NCBI GenBank assembly: GCA_021295155.1
Contig: JAJTJC010000036.1
Coordinates: 1,145,689-1,209,688, forward strand
Direction of reading: 5' to 3'
DNA length: 64,000 nucleotides
Source: Flavobacteriaceae bacterium D16
Lineage (GTDB): Bacteria; Bacteroidota; Bacteroidia; Flavobacteriales; Flavobacteriaceae
Shown: in pieces, positions 1 through 9,739 of the stretch
Position numbering within the stretch: the first letter of the stretch is position 1
Layout of the letters: every line of letters starts with the position of its first letter
The notes under the pieces: generated by a model
Told to the model about the DNA's origin: nothing
Database searches by the model: none
What the model saw: only the letters and a program-made list of their open reading frames with translations
Translations under genes and position numbers: made by a program

Positions 1-2
1 CC

Positions 3-1667
3 TGTATGTCGCTAGGAATTATGGTTACAATGAACCAGCGTCTGGATGCTGAAACCCTTTCTATTGTAGCAGATGAATTTGGCTACGAAGTAGAATTTGT
101 AAAAGCCGATATAGAAGAAACTATAGAAGAAGAGGTCGATGATCCGAAAGACCTCAAACCGCGAGCACCTATTGTTACCGTTATGGGGCATGTGGATCAC
201 GGTAAAACATCATTGCTGGATTACATCCGACAGGAGAATGTAATAGCAGGTGAAAGCGGAGGTATTACCCAGCATATCGGTGCCTATGGTGTTTCCCTTA
301 CAAGTGGACAAAAGATTACCTTCCTGGATACCCCTGGTCACGAAGCCTTTACGGCGATGCGTGCGCGTGGTGCCCAGGTTACGGATATTGCCATAATCGT
401 AATTGCCGCTGATGACGATATTATGCCTCAAACCAAGGAGGCCATCAGTCATGCACAGGCTGCAGGTGTCCCTATTGTATTTGCGATTAACAAGATTGAC
501 CGCCCTACTGCTAATCCCGATAAGATTAAGGAAGGGCTTGCCAATATGAACCTCTTAGTGGAAGATTGGGGTGGAAAAATCCAGTCCCATGATATTTCTG
601 CAAAAACAGGAGACGGAGTTAAGGAATTACTGGAAAAGGTATTACTAGAAGCCGAATTACTGGAGCTGAAGGCCAATCCGGATAAACTGGCCAATGGTAC
701 AGTCGTAGAAGCCTTCCTGGACAAAGGTAGAGGATATGTATCTACCATCCTGGTACAAGGCGGGACCCTGAAGATTGGCGATTATGTTCTCGCGGGTACC
801 TGTAGCGGAAAGATAAGGGCTATGCAGGACGAGCGTGGCAAAACGGTTAAAGAGGCAGGACCTTCTACCCCTATTTCTATTTTGGGACTTGATGGTGCAC
901 CACAAGCCGGGGATAAATTCAGTGTGCTGGAAGATGAAAGAGAGGCCAAACAAATTGCGGCCAAGAGAGGCCAGTTACAAAGAGAGCAAGCGGTTCGTAC
1001 GCAAAGGCACATTACCCTGGATGAAATTGGAAGGCGTATTGCCCTTGGTGAGTTTAAAGAATTGAACATTATCCTCAAAGGTGATGTGGACGGTTCGGTA
1101 GAAGCACTAACGGATTCCTTCCAGAAATTGTCAACCGACGAAATCCAGGTCAACATTATACACAAAGGTGTTGGAGCCATTACAGAATCTGATGTACTGC
1201 TGGCATCTGCCTCAGACGCCATTGTGATCGGGTTTAACGTGAGACCAATGGGTAACGCCCGTGATATAGCAGATAAGGAAGAAATCGATATCCGAATCTA
1301 CTCCATTATCTATGACGCTATCAATGACCTGAAGGACGCAATGGAAGGGATGCTTTCTCCTGAAATGAAGGAGGAGATTACCGGAACAGCTGAAATAAGG
1401 GAAACCTTCAAGATTTCTAAAATCGGTACCATTGCAGGATGTATGGTTACCAGTGGTAAAGTGTTTCGAAATTCACAAATACGCCTTATTAGAGACGGAG
1501 TGGTAGTTTACACAGGACTGTTGGCTTCCCTGAAAAGGTTTAAGGACGATGTGAAGGAAGTGTCAAAAGGCTATGACTGCGGACTGCAGATCAAGAACTA
1601 TAATGATATCAAGATTGGAGATATTGTAGAAGCCTTCCAGGAAATAGCAGTTAAGAAAACCCTGTAA
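3..1667 (+). CDS. infB: Translation initiation factor IF-2, C-terminal part (5' end outside window)
   Basis: IF-2 is the GTPase that brings initiator fMet-tRNA to the 30S subunit and promotes subunit joining. The frame is open to the window edge and about 550 residues are present. Family members in Flavobacteriaceae are around 900 or more, so the variable N-terminal region and the start lie upstream. Counting from the Met codon at 6, G1 GHVDHGKT is at about 61-68, G2 with GGITQH at about 85-90, G3 DTPGH at about 108-112 and G4 NKID at about 162-165. Domains II, III and the tRNA-binding C2 domain follow, ending at a TAA. All G motifs look intact. The Met at 6 is internal and is not the start. 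The gene converges with the SPOR gene downstream. Confidence 0.97.
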   Translation, partial: CMSLGIMVTMNQRLDAETLSIVADEFGYEVEFVKADIEETIEEEVDDPKDLKPRAPIVTVMGHVDHGKTSLLDYIRQENVIAGESGGITQHIGAYGVSLTSGQKITFLDTPGHEAFTAMRARGAQVTDIAIIVIAADDDIMPQTKEAISHAQAAGVPIVFAINKIDRPTANPDKIKEGLANMNLLVEDWGGKIQSHDISAKTGDGVKELLEKVLLEAELLELKANPDKLANGTVVEAFLDKGRGYVSTILVQGGTLKIGDYVLAGTCSGKIRAMQDERGKTVKEAGPSTPISILGLDGAPQAGDKFSVLEDEREAKQIAAKRGQLQREQAVRTQRHITLDEIGRRIALGEFKELNIILKGDVDGSVEALTDSFQKLSTDEIQVNIIHKGVGAITESDVLLASASDAIVIGFNVRPMGNARDIADKEEIDIRIYSIIYDAINDLKDAMEGMLSPEMKEEITGTAEIRETFKISKIGTIAGCMVTSGKVFRNSQIRLIRDGVVVYTGLLASLKRFKDDVKEVSKGYDCGLQIKNYNDIKIGDIVEAFQEIAVKKTL

Positions 1668-1707
1668 ACCCTGTTCCCTTACTTTATATTAGGATAGGAA
1701 TACCTGT

Positions 1708-1740
1708 AATAAACACCGGTAGCAAATGCTATTGTTTATT
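1708..1740. terminator. Imperfect hairpin between convergent infB and SPOR gene
   Basis: An 8-bp outer stem (1708-1715 with 1733-1740, AATAAACA/TGTTTATT) and a 5-bp inner stem (1720-1724 with 1727-1731) are separated by a mismatched bulge. The element overlaps the last codons of the reverse-strand gene. Its position between two convergent genes suits a shared terminator, but the stem is AT-rich and broken, so this is a weak call. Confidence 0.3.
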
Positions 1741-2142
1741 CGTGCGGGATTCCGAATCTGGTTTAAGGATAAGCGCCGCCGGATATTTTTTTCGAACCTC
1801 CAGAAATTTCCGTTCAGCTTCCAACTTAGTTCTGAAACGTCCAATCCGCACGCGGTACGTTGGAGAATCAAAAATTATTTGGGGAGTCCATTGTGGGAAA
1901 TCGATGCTCACCAGTGATTTAAGCTCCTCCGCTTCCTCGTAATTACCAAACCCTATCTGTATGGTATAGAAATCTGCCTGGGAATTGGTGATTTTGTATA
2001 ACTCAACCAACCGATCAATTTTTGGATCCTGCTCTATAGTAACCGTTCCTTGCTGTGCATAGGTAAAAGACCAGCAAGTTAACAGTAGTATAAGGGTAGG
2101 CAGTGCATGCTTTATAGCGCTATTGTTGTGATAATTAGCCAT
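1729..2142 (-). CDS. SPOR-domain secreted protein
   Basis: A 137-residue protein with an N-terminal signal peptide (hydrophobic stretch at about 13-29, ending ...FTYAQ) followed by a short linker and a SPOR domain at about 57-127 (FYTIQIGFGNYEEAE..., then VRIGRFRTKLEAE). SPOR domains bind denuded glycan strands of septal peptidoglycan, so a periplasmic cell-wall or division role is expected from the family. Nothing in the sequence fixes a more exact function. A promoter -7 element on the reverse strand (2147-2154) ends only four bases before the start codon, suggesting a leaderless message. The gene sits between infB and the respiratory operon and is transcribed against infB. Confidence 0.85.
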   Translation of the reverse strand: MANYHNNSAIKHALPTLILLLTCWSFTYAQQGTVTIEQDPKIDRLVELYKITNSQADFYTIQIGFGNYEEAEELKSLVSIDFPQWTPQIIFDSPTYRVRIGRFRTKLEAERKFLEVRKKYPAALILKPDSESRTNKQ

Positions 2143-2146
2143 GGGA

Positions 2147-2154
2147 CAAAGGTA
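2147..2154 (-). promoter_or_regulatory. Bacteroidota -7 element for the SPOR gene
   Basis: The reverse strand reads TACCTTTG, an exact match to TAnnTTTG. The start codon begins four bases downstream of its last base, so the inferred transcription start lies at or beside the ATG. Confidence 0.5.
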
Positions 2155-2253
2155 ATGGATTCGCCCAAAATCAAGGGAAAATCAAATTATTTAGAATAAT
2201 TATAAATTATCTGTTATAAAGAATTTAACATTTTCAGAATAAAGTCAATGTTG

Positions 2254-2261
2254 TATTTTTG
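2254..2261 (+). promoter_or_regulatory. Bacteroidota -7 element for the act-cox operon
   Basis: TATTTTTG, an exact TAnnTTTG match, lies 87 bases before the actA ATG in an AT-rich region. It implies a leader of roughly 80 bases for the respiratory operon. No clear -33 box was identified by eye. Confidence 0.5.
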
Positions 2262-2348
2262 ACCACAATTTAAACGCCGAGGAATTACGTGTTTTTTCGA
2301 TATTCACTGTAATAATCGTGCCAAGATTTCGATAGAAACAAATCCAAT

Positions 2349-3722
2349 ATGAAAAAGGTTTCATACCGCAATCAAATCCTGACCATTTTCGGTAGTACTT
2401 TTATCTTCCTTTTACTTTTTTCTTCGTCCTTGTATGCCCAGGAAGAAGGCAGTGAAACAGCTGTTGCAGAGGAACAAGTCGTAGAAAATGCCGGAGGAGA
2501 TCCGGTTAAAGGAAAACAATTGTTTAATCAGAACTGCGCAGCCTGTCATGCTTTGAACAGAAAAATGACGGGACCTGCCCTGGCCAATGTTGAGACTCGG
2601 CTTGCCGAAGAAGAAGGTTTGGACAAGGAGTGGTTATATTCCTGGATCAAAAACAGCGCTGGAATGATCAGTTCCGGAGATGCTTATTCGGTCAAGATAT
2701 ACAACGAATACAATCAGGCAGCCATGACAGCCTTCCCAACGCTGTCTAATGCAGATATTGATGACATTCTGGCCTACACGGCAGCACCACCTCCTGCGCC
2801 AGCAGCAGCTACAGCGGCCGCCGCTACGGGAGAAACAACTGGGTCTGATACCGGTATTAGCAATGAACTCATCCTTGGAGCCCTGATTGTGGTTTTTGCT
2901 TTACTTGTGATGATGCTCATCCTGGTAAACAATACCCTGAGGCGCATAGCTGAAGCTAATGGAGTGGTATTGGAAAAAGCAAAAGCTGAAAAACGCATGC
3001 CGTTATGGAAAGCATTTGCCAAGAATCAATTTCTGGTTTTGGTTTCCTCTATCTTCCTATTATTAGCAGCAGCCTATTTTGCTTATGGTTGGTTTATGCA
3101 GGTAGGTATAGATCAGGGTTACGCACCCATACAACCCATACACTATTCTCATAAGATCCATGCAGGAGATAACAAAATTGAATGTAAATACTGTCACTCG
3201 TCTGCACGAGTGTCTAAGCATTCTGGAATACCTGCTCTTAATGTTTGTATGAATTGTCACAAATCGATCTACGAATACAAGGGCAATCCCGAAGGACCAA
3301 CTGCAGAAGATTTAGCCAAAGGTTATACCAACGAATTTTACACAGCTGAGATCAAGAAATTGTATAAGGCTGTAGGATGGGATGAAGAAAATCAGAGCTA
3401 CACCGGAGAATCACAACCTGTAGAATGGGTGAGGATTCACAATTTACCAGACCTGGCTTACTTTAACCATGCACAGCATGTGACGGTTGGAGCTATTGAA
3501 TGCCAGACCTGTCATGGACCGGTAGAAGAAATGGAAATTATGTACCAGTACGCTCCACTTACAATGGGTTGGTGTATCAACTGCCACAGGGAAACCAACG
3601 TAAAGGTGGAAGATAACGGGTATTATGAAAAAATTCATGAGGCACTTTCCAAGAAATATGGCGTAGATAAACTTACAGCGGCACAAATGGGTGGCCTCGA
3701 ATGTGGTAAGTGTCACTATTAA
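2349..3722 (+). CDS. actA: Alternative complex III subunit A, six-heme cytochrome c
   Basis: ActA is the multiheme electron-transfer subunit of alternative complex III, which oxidises menaquinol and reduces cytochrome c or the oxidase directly. The 457-residue protein has a signal peptide (about 1-30), an N-terminal monoheme cytochrome c domain (C63-x2-C66-H67), an Ala/Pro-rich linker, two membrane segments (about 173-193 and 227-247), then a pentaheme domain with CxxCH at 279-283, 300-304, 385-389, 409-413 and 452-456. That makes six CxxCH sites. The classic ActA is pentaheme, so the front domain is an added cytochrome, as I believe also occurs in other Flavobacteriia. It is the first gene of the act-cox operon, with actB 36 bases downstream. 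Confidence 0.93.
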   Translation: MKKVSYRNQILTIFGSTFIFLLLFSSSLYAQEEGSETAVAEEQVVENAGGDPVKGKQLFNQNCAACHALNRKMTGPALANVETRLAEEEGLDKEWLYSWIKNSAGMISSGDAYSVKIYNEYNQAAMTAFPTLSNADIDDILAYTAAPPPAPAAATAAAATGETTGSDTGISNELILGALIVVFALLVMMLILVNNTLRRIAEANGVVLEKAKAEKRMPLWKAFAKNQFLVLVSSIFLLLAAAYFAYGWFMQVGIDQGYAPIQPIHYSHKIHAGDNKIECKYCHSSARVSKHSGIPALNVCMNCHKSIYEYKGNPEGPTAEDLAKGYTNEFYTAEIKKLYKAVGWDEENQSYTGESQPVEWVRIHNLPDLAYFNHAQHVTVGAIECQTCHGPVEEMEIMYQYAPLTMGWCINCHRETNVKVEDNGYYEKIHEALSKKYGVDKLTAAQMGGLECGKCHY

Positions 3723-3758
3723 GATTAAAGTACAAGAAGCGAAACAGACGTAAACAGC

Positions 3759-6700
3759 ATGGCATCAAACAAAAGATATTGGAAGAGTGAAGCGGAACTA
3801 AATCCGAATGATTCCATTATTGAGACGCTAAGACAAAACGAATTTCCCGAGCAAATTCCGGTTGATGAGTTCCTTGGTGATAAGGAAGGGCTTTCCGAGG
3901 GCAATACAAACCGAAGGGATTTTCTTAAATACGTAGGGTTTAGTACTGCAGCGGCTACTATGGCTGCTTGTGAAGGCCCGGTTAGGAAATCTATCCCTTA
4001 TGTGGTGCAGCCAGAGCGTATTGTACCTGGGGTGGCTAATTATTACGCCACAACCATTGCCAATGGATTTGATTTTGCAAGTATTCTTATCAAAACCAGG
4101 GAAGGAAGACCCATTAAGGTAGAGAACAATAAAGACGCTAAAACCCTGGGAAGTGCCAATGCACGTATTCAGGCTTCAGTATTGTCTCTGTATGACAGTA
4201 CACGACTTCAAGGCCCAGCCGCCAATGGGAACTCCATTGAATGGGATGCCCTTGATGCTGCAGCAAAAGCAAAGTTTGCTTCCCTTCAGGCTTCAGGCGG
4301 GCAAATAGCTTTCCTGACACAAACTTATGCCAGTCCGTCTACAAGCAGGTTGATTGGTGAATTCAAAGAAAAATTCGGGAACGTAAACCATGTTAGTTAC
4401 GATGCAATCTCAGAAGAGGCTGCTTTAAAAGCATACGAAGCAAAATATGGCTCCAGAGCGCTCGCTGATTACGATTTTAGTAAGGCTGAGCTCATTGTTT
4501 CTTTTGGAGCTGATTTCCTTTCCGATTGGCAGGGAGGCGGATATGATTCCAGCTATGCCAGAGGCAGAGTGCCTGCTGAAGGTAAAATGTCGCGGCATAT
4601 TCAGTTTGAATCGAACATGTCCCTTACCGGGGCCAATGCAGATAAGCGTGTACCACTCACTCCTACTGAACAAAAGAAAGCACTGGCCAGCCTGTTCGGC
4701 CAACTCAATGGCAGTAGTGTAAGTACAGACCTTAAAGAGTCTATAAAGGAAGCCGTAGATCAGGCCTCAGAGCAGATCAGAAAGGCTGGAGCCAAAGCCG
4801 TTGTAGTGACCGGATTAAATGACCTGGATGCCCAGAAGCTGGTTCTTGCCATCAACAATATGCTCAACAGTGAAGCTTTTGATGCTTCTTCCCCACGATA
4901 TATCAGGCAAGGAAATAGCGAAGCGCTAAACACCCTTATCCAGGACATGAAATCTGGAAATGTTGGTGCACTGATCATGGATGGAGTGAACCCCATGTTT
5001 ACCCTGCCCAACGCAGAAGAATTTGCCGGAGCTGTTGCCAAGGTAGATATGACGGTTGCTTTCTCCACAAATGAGAACGAAACAACTGAGATTTGTCAGT
5101 ATATCGCAGCTTCCAACCACTACCTGGAAAGCTGGGGCGATGTTGAAATGAAAAAAGGCCATTACAGCCTTACTCAGCCAGCTATCCGTGAATTATTCGA
5201 TACCAGACAATTCCAGCAGGCAGTACTTGGCTGGATGGATAGCGAGCAAACCTATTACGAATACATAAAAGATACCTGGACCTCTGGTATCCTTGGAGAA
5301 AATTCCTGGGATAAGGCACTTCATGATGGCGTTTATGCCGCTAATGGTGAAACAGATGGCTCAACATCTTCTTCTGTTCAAGAAGAAGAGGTGGCAGCTG
5401 CAGACATGGAGGACATGGCGGCTTCCGTGCAACGCCTTGCCAGTACTGCAGGCTCAGAAATGGAGCTTACCCTTTACTCCAAGGTGGGTATGGGAGACGG
5501 TCAACAAGCCGGAAACCCATGGCTGCAGGAATTCCCTGACCCTATTACACGGGTATCCTGGGATAACTACCTGACTATTTCGCGCTCGGATGCAGACAAA
5601 TTAGGTTTTGTAAATGAAAATGCAGCCAACGGTGGTTTGGATGGTAGCTATGCTAAGGTAACCGTAAATGGGGTTAGCCTTAATAAAGTTCCTGTAATTA
5701 TCCAACCCGGACAAGCACCAGGGACTATTGGTATGGCTTTGGGATATGGTAGGCGAGTAGGGATGAAACCCGAAATGATGACCGGGGTAAATGCCTATAA
5801 GCTCTATAATCAGTTTAATAATATTCAATCCGTGCAACTGGAGAAATCCTCCGGAATGCATGAGTTTGCCTGTATACAATTGCACAAGACCCTGATGGGT
5901 AGGGGTGATATCATTAAGGAAACTACCCTGGAGATCTTCAATACCAAGGACCATACAGAATGGAATCCGGTCCCTAAGGTTTCACTGGACCACCAGGAAG
6001 TTCCTGCAACAACAGTTGATTTATGGGACAGTTTTGATCGGTCTATAGGACATCATTTCAATATGTCCATCGATCTTAATGCCTGTACCGGTTGCGGAGC
6101 TTGTGTTATTGCCTGTCATGCAGAAAATAACGTACCGGTAGTTGGAAAACGAGAGGTAAGACGTTCAAGGGATATGCACTGGTTGCGTATAGACCGGTAT
6201 TATTCTTCGGAAGATACCTTCACTGAGGATGTTGAGAAGAAAGATGATATTTCTGGAGCAATTGAATCCAAAGTTGGATTCGGGGAAATGGAGCAGGCTG
6301 CAGCCAATCCGCAGGTAGCATTCCAGCCGGTAATGTGCCAGCACTGTAACCACGCACCATGTGAAACGGTTTGTCCGGTTGCAGCAACCACACATAGCCG
6401 ACAGGGGCAAAACCACATGGCGTACAATAGATGTGTTGGTACCCGTTATTGTGCAAATAACTGCCCATATAAAGTAAGACGATTTAACTGGTTCCTCTTT
6501 AATAACAATGACGAGTTCGATTACCATTTTAATAACGACCTCGGTAAGATGGTTATTAACCCGGATGTGACAGTAAGGTCCAGAGGGGTAATTGAAAAAT
6601 GCTCACTTTGTATCCAAATGACTCAAAAAACTATTCTGGATGCCAAAAAAGAAGGTCGTGAGATCAAAGACGGCGAATTCCAGACGGCTTGTTCCAATGC

Positions 6701-6860
6701 ATGTAGCAGTGGAGCCATTGTTTTTGGAGATATTAACGATAAGGAAAGCCAGGTAGCTAAATTGAAGGAAAGTGACCGCATGTACCACTTGTTGGAAAAT
6801 GTGGGAACTAAACCCAATGTTTTCTACCACGTACAAGTGAGGAACACCGAAGAAGCATAA
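3759..6860 (+). CDS. actB: Alternative complex III subunit B, iron-sulfur/molybdopterin-like
   Basis: ActB is the large peripheral iron-sulfur subunit of alternative complex III. The 1033-residue chain carries a twin-arginine-like stretch near 51-71 (NRRDFLKY..., hydrophobic run, then C71 in a lipobox-like MAAC), placing the mature protein on the periplasmic face. Residues from about 80 to 730 form the molybdopterin-oxidoreductase-like region, which in this family lacks the cofactor. From about 770 on there is a ferredoxin-like domain with Cys groups CTGCGACVIAC, CQHCNHAPCETVC, CVGTRYCANNC and CSLC, plus a late CSNAC, matching four Fe-S clusters. The Tat motif is internal by about 50 residues, typical for ActB. 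It lies between actA and actC with short gaps. Confidence 0.93.
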   Translation: MASNKRYWKSEAELNPNDSIIETLRQNEFPEQIPVDEFLGDKEGLSEGNTNRRDFLKYVGFSTAAATMAACEGPVRKSIPYVVQPERIVPGVANYYATTIANGFDFASILIKTREGRPIKVENNKDAKTLGSANARIQASVLSLYDSTRLQGPAANGNSIEWDALDAAAKAKFASLQASGGQIAFLTQTYASPSTSRLIGEFKEKFGNVNHVSYDAISEEAALKAYEAKYGSRALADYDFSKAELIVSFGADFLSDWQGGGYDSSYARGRVPAEGKMSRHIQFESNMSLTGANADKRVPLTPTEQKKALASLFGQLNGSSVSTDLKESIKEAVDQASEQIRKAGAKAVVVTGLNDLDAQKLVLAINNMLNSEAFDASSPRYIRQGNSEALNTLIQDMKSGNVGALIMDGVNPMFTLPNAEEFAGAVAKVDMTVAFSTNENETTEICQYIAASNHYLESWGDVEMKKGHYSLTQPAIRELFDTRQFQQAVLGWMDSEQTYYEYIKDTWTSGILGENSWDKALHDGVYAANGETDGSTSSSVQEEEVAAADMEDMAASVQRLASTAGSEMELTLYSKVGMGDGQQAGNPWLQEFPDPITRVSWDNYLTISRSDADKLGFVNENAANGGLDGSYAKVTVNGVSLNKVPVIIQPGQAPGTIGMALGYGRRVGMKPEMMTGVNAYKLYNQFNNIQSVQLEKSSGMHEFACIQLHKTLMGRGDIIKETTLEIFNTKDHTEWNPVPKVSLDHQEVPATTVDLWDSFDRSIGHHFNMSIDLNACTGCGACVIACHAENNVPVVGKREVRRSRDMHWLRIDRYYSSEDTFTEDVEKKDDISGAIESKVGFGEMEQAAANPQVAFQPVMCQHCNHAPCETVCPVAATTHSRQGQNHMAYNRCVGTRYCANNCPYKVRRFNWFLFNNNDEFDYHFNNDLGKMVINPDVTVRSRGVIEKCSLCIQMTQKTILDAKKEGREIKDGEFQTACSNACSSGAIVFGDINDKESQVAKLKESDRMYHLLENVGTKPNVFYHVQVRNTEEA

Positions 6861-6886
6861 TCAACATAATAAACTAAATACAATAT

Positions 6887-8629
6887 ATGGCATCGCATTA
6901 CGAAGCACCAATCAGGAAACCCTTAGTTCTGGGAGACAAAGGCTACCACGATGTGTCCGTAGATATTGCTGCTCCAGTGGAAGGCAGGGCCAACAAACAC
7001 TGGTGGATTGTTTTTTCCATTTCGCTTGCAGCGCTCCTCTGGGGTATTGGTGCAATAGTGTATACCATAAGTACCGGAATCGGTACCTGGGGATTAAACA
7101 AAACGGTTAACTGGGCCTGGGACATTACAAACTTCGTATGGTGGGTTGGTATTGGTCACGCAGGAACGCTGATTTCAGCAGTACTGTTGTTGTTCAGACA
7201 AAAATGGAGAATGGCGATCAACCGTTCCGCAGAAGCCATGACCATCTTTTCGGTTATCCAGGCGGGACTTTTTCCAATCATTCACATGGGTAGACCCTGG
7301 CTGGCCTATTGGGTTGTGCCCATTCCAAACCAGTTTGGTTCCTTATGGGTAAACTTTAACTCCCCACTTTTGTGGGACGTATTTGCGATCTCAACCTATC
7401 TGTCGGTTTCACTTGTATTCTGGTGGACTGGTCTTCTTCCTGATTTTGGAATGATCAGGGACCGCGCGGTTAAACCGTTTCAGAAAAAAATATACGGTCT
7501 TGTTAGTTTCGGGTGGACCGGAAGGGCCAAAGACTGGCAACGATTTGAAGAGGTATCTCTGGTTTTAGCCGGATTGGCTACACCTCTGGTACTTTCTGTA
7601 CACACCATTGTATCTTTTGACTTTGCTACTTCAGTTATCCCGGGATGGCACACCACTATTTTCCCTCCCTACTTTGTTGCAGGGGCAATTTTCTCAGGCT
7701 TTGCCATGGTGCAGACCCTGCTGATCATTATGCGTAAGGTGTGTAATCTGGAGGCTTATATCACTGTACAGCACATAGAATTGATGAATATTGTCATCAT
7801 GATTACGGGTTCTATAGTGGGATGTGCCTATATAACCGAGTTGTTTATTGCCTGGTATTCCGGAGTAGAATATGAGCAATATGCGTTCCTGAACAGGGCT
7901 ACCGGTCCTTACTGGTGGGCATATTTGCTGATGATGTCCTGTAATGTGGTATCGCCACAGATAATGTGGTTTAAAAAGATCAGGACCAGTATCATGGTTT
8001 CCTTTATTATTTCTATCGTAGTAAATGTTGGGATGTGGTTCGAAAGGTTTGTAATTATTGTTACTTCCTTACACAGGGATTACCTGCCATCTTCCTGGAC
8101 CATGTTCTCTCCAACTTTTGTGGATATTGGAATCTTCATTGGTACCATCGGATTTTTCTTTGTACTATTCCTGTTATACGCAAGGACCTTCCCGGTAATT
8201 GCACAGGCCGAAGTGAAGTCTATCCTGAAATCTTCCGGAGAGCGTTACAAATCACTGAGGGCTGCCGGAAAACCAATGTATGCTATTCGTAAGGACGGTG
8301 TGGTAAGAGAGACTTTTATTGATGACGAGGAAACAGCAGTGGAAGCCGAAGCTCCATCAGGAGCAACACCCGCCTTCAATCTGTTAAATACACTAGGATC
8401 CTTCGATGCTTCTTCTCAGACACCGGATAAGCTCCAAAAAGTAAAAGGGATTGGACCTCTTATGGAAAAGACATTGAATAAACTGGGCATTTTTAGCTTC
8501 TTGCAAATAAGCAAAATGACCGATAAAGAATACAACCTCCTGGATGAACTCACCGGATCTTTCCCGGGTAGAGCACAACGGGATGATTGGGCCGGACAGG
8601 CGAGAATGTTATTAAATACCGACAAATAA
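6887..8629 (+). CDS. actC: Alternative complex III subunit C (NrfD-like) with C-terminal helix-hairpin-helix domain
   Basis: ActC is the NrfD/PsrC-type integral membrane subunit, expected to bind quinol and possibly conduct protons. The first 450 or so residues hold about ten hydrophobic segments and the family-typical stretch GHAGTLISAVLLLFRQKW near 86-103. After the last membrane helix there is a linker rich in Ala and Glu, then at about 516-580 a compact domain beginning LQKVKGIGPLMEKTLNKLGI and ending RAQRDDWAGQAR. This is the helix-hairpin-helix domain also seen as a C-terminal extension of some NuoE and ribosomal L21 proteins. The stop is two bases before actD. The fusion is unusual and is discussed in the findings. 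Confidence 0.93.
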   Translation: MASHYEAPIRKPLVLGDKGYHDVSVDIAAPVEGRANKHWWIVFSISLAALLWGIGAIVYTISTGIGTWGLNKTVNWAWDITNFVWWVGIGHAGTLISAVLLLFRQKWRMAINRSAEAMTIFSVIQAGLFPIIHMGRPWLAYWVVPIPNQFGSLWVNFNSPLLWDVFAISTYLSVSLVFWWTGLLPDFGMIRDRAVKPFQKKIYGLVSFGWTGRAKDWQRFEEVSLVLAGLATPLVLSVHTIVSFDFATSVIPGWHTTIFPPYFVAGAIFSGFAMVQTLLIIMRKVCNLEAYITVQHIELMNIVIMITGSIVGCAYITELFIAWYSGVEYEQYAFLNRATGPYWWAYLLMMSCNVVSPQIMWFKKIRTSIMVSFIISIVVNVGMWFERFVIIVTSLHRDYLPSSWTMFSPTFVDIGIFIGTIGFFFVLFLLYARTFPVIAQAEVKSILKSSGERYKSLRAAGKPMYAIRKDGVVRETFIDDEETAVEAEAPSGATPAFNLLNTLGSFDASSQTPDKLQKVKGIGPLMEKTLNKLGIFSFLQISKMTDKEYNLLDELTGSFPGRAQRDDWAGQARMLLNTDK

Positions 8630-8631
8630 TT

Positions 8632-9159
8632 ATGGCTGAAACCAAAATACACGCTTATTACGACGACGATGATGTCCTGATGCATGCCGTGAAAAAGGTG
8701 AAGGCTGCAAGGCATCATATTGAAGAAGTTTACTGCCCATTTCCGGTTCACGGACTGGACAAGGCTATGGGATTGGCTCCAACCAGGATTGCCATAACCT
8801 CTTTTATGTATGGCTGTTTAGGTCTTGCTGTTGCTGTAGTGATGATGAATTATATCATGATCGAGGACTGGCCGATGAATATCGGAGGAAAACCCAGTTT
8901 CAGCTACATAGAAAACATGCCGGCATTTGTTCCGATCATGTTTGAAATGACTGTATTTTTTGCTGCTCACCTTATGGTGATCACTTTTTACCTGAGAAGC
9001 AAACTGTGGCCTTTTAAGGAAGCTGAGAATCCGGACGTACGTACAACGGATGCCCATTTTGTTATGGAAGTGGAAGTGCACAACAATGAAGATGAACTTA
9101 AGGAATTGTTGCTGGATACCGGTGCTGTTGAACTGAATATTATTAAAAAGCGTCATTAA
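8632..9159 (+). CDS. actD: Alternative complex III subunit D (DUF3341)
   Basis: A 175-residue DUF3341 protein with an acidic N-terminus, a soluble region, two membrane segments (about 45-66 and 95-117) and a hydrophilic C-terminus, the usual ActD pattern. It is a structural membrane subunit of alternative complex III without cofactors. I chose the ATG at 8632 rather than an in-frame upstream ATG at 8587, because the latter lies inside actC and would add 15 residues with no family likeness. The gap to actC is two bases and to actE three, so translational coupling is likely. Confidence 0.9.
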   Translation: MAETKIHAYYDDDDVLMHAVKKVKAARHHIEEVYCPFPVHGLDKAMGLAPTRIAITSFMYGCLGLAVAVVMMNYIMIEDWPMNIGGKPSFSYIENMPAFVPIMFEMTVFFAAHLMVITFYLRSKLWPFKEAENPDVRTTDAHFVMEVEVHNNEDELKELLLDTGAVELNIIKKRH

Positions 9160-9162
9160 GAG

Positions 9163-9723
9163 ATGAAAGGGATATTCCAAAGTGTAATCGTATTGGGGAT
9201 ACTACTTCTGACTGCCTCCTGTGCAGACAGTAGCAGACCTAACTACCAGTACATGCCCAACATGTATGAACCTATAGGGTACGAAACTTATCAGGAAGTA
9301 GACTTTCTTCCGGAAGGCACTTCAGCCCTCACTCCACCGGATAATACGGTAAAAAGAGGATGGTTGCCTTATGAATTCAGCAATGACCTGGAAGGGAAGG
9401 AATTAGCCAGGGCTCAACAAAGTCCGCTGGATTCTCTTAACGTGGAAGCTAACCTGGCGAAGGGTAAAGAACTATACGATATTTATTGTGCCATTTGCCA
9501 TGGAAACCTGGGTAAAGGACAGGGAACGCTTGTAAAACGGGAGAAAATTCTCGGGGTACCCAGTTATGCGGATGCAGCACGAAATATTACAGCGGGAAGC
9601 ACGTATCATACTATTTATTACGGACTCAATTCAATGGGGTCCTATGCCGGTCAGATGAACTTTGAAGAACGCTGGCAGGTTTCTGAATACGTGATGAAAC
9701 TGAAAAACGACTTAACAAAATAA
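9163..9723 (+). CDS. actE: Alternative complex III subunit E, monoheme cytochrome c lipoprotein
   Basis: A 186-residue lipoprotein: hydrophobic leader with lipobox LTASC and lipidated C20, then a soluble region with a single CAICH heme site at 109-113 and downstream segments typical of ActE (GKGQGTLVKRE, then GSYAGQMNFEERW). It carries the monoheme cytochrome of alternative complex III on the periplasmic side and is a candidate electron exit point. A Met in the C-terminal part is the likely distal heme ligand, which I infer from the family. It is tightly packed between actD and actF. Confidence 0.92.
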   Translation: MKGIFQSVIVLGILLLTASCADSSRPNYQYMPNMYEPIGYETYQEVDFLPEGTSALTPPDNTVKRGWLPYEFSNDLEGKELARAQQSPLDSLNVEANLAKGKELYDIYCAICHGNLGKGQGTLVKREKILGVPSYADAARNITAGSTYHTIYYGLNSMGSYAGQMNFEERWQVSEYVMKLKNDLTK

Positions 9724-9739
9724 TAGAGCGCACAGAACT

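Noticed and set aside
782..1222. 146-codon reverse open frame inside infB
   Set aside because: Ser- and Leu-rich antisense frame, typical of the strand opposite a conserved gene.
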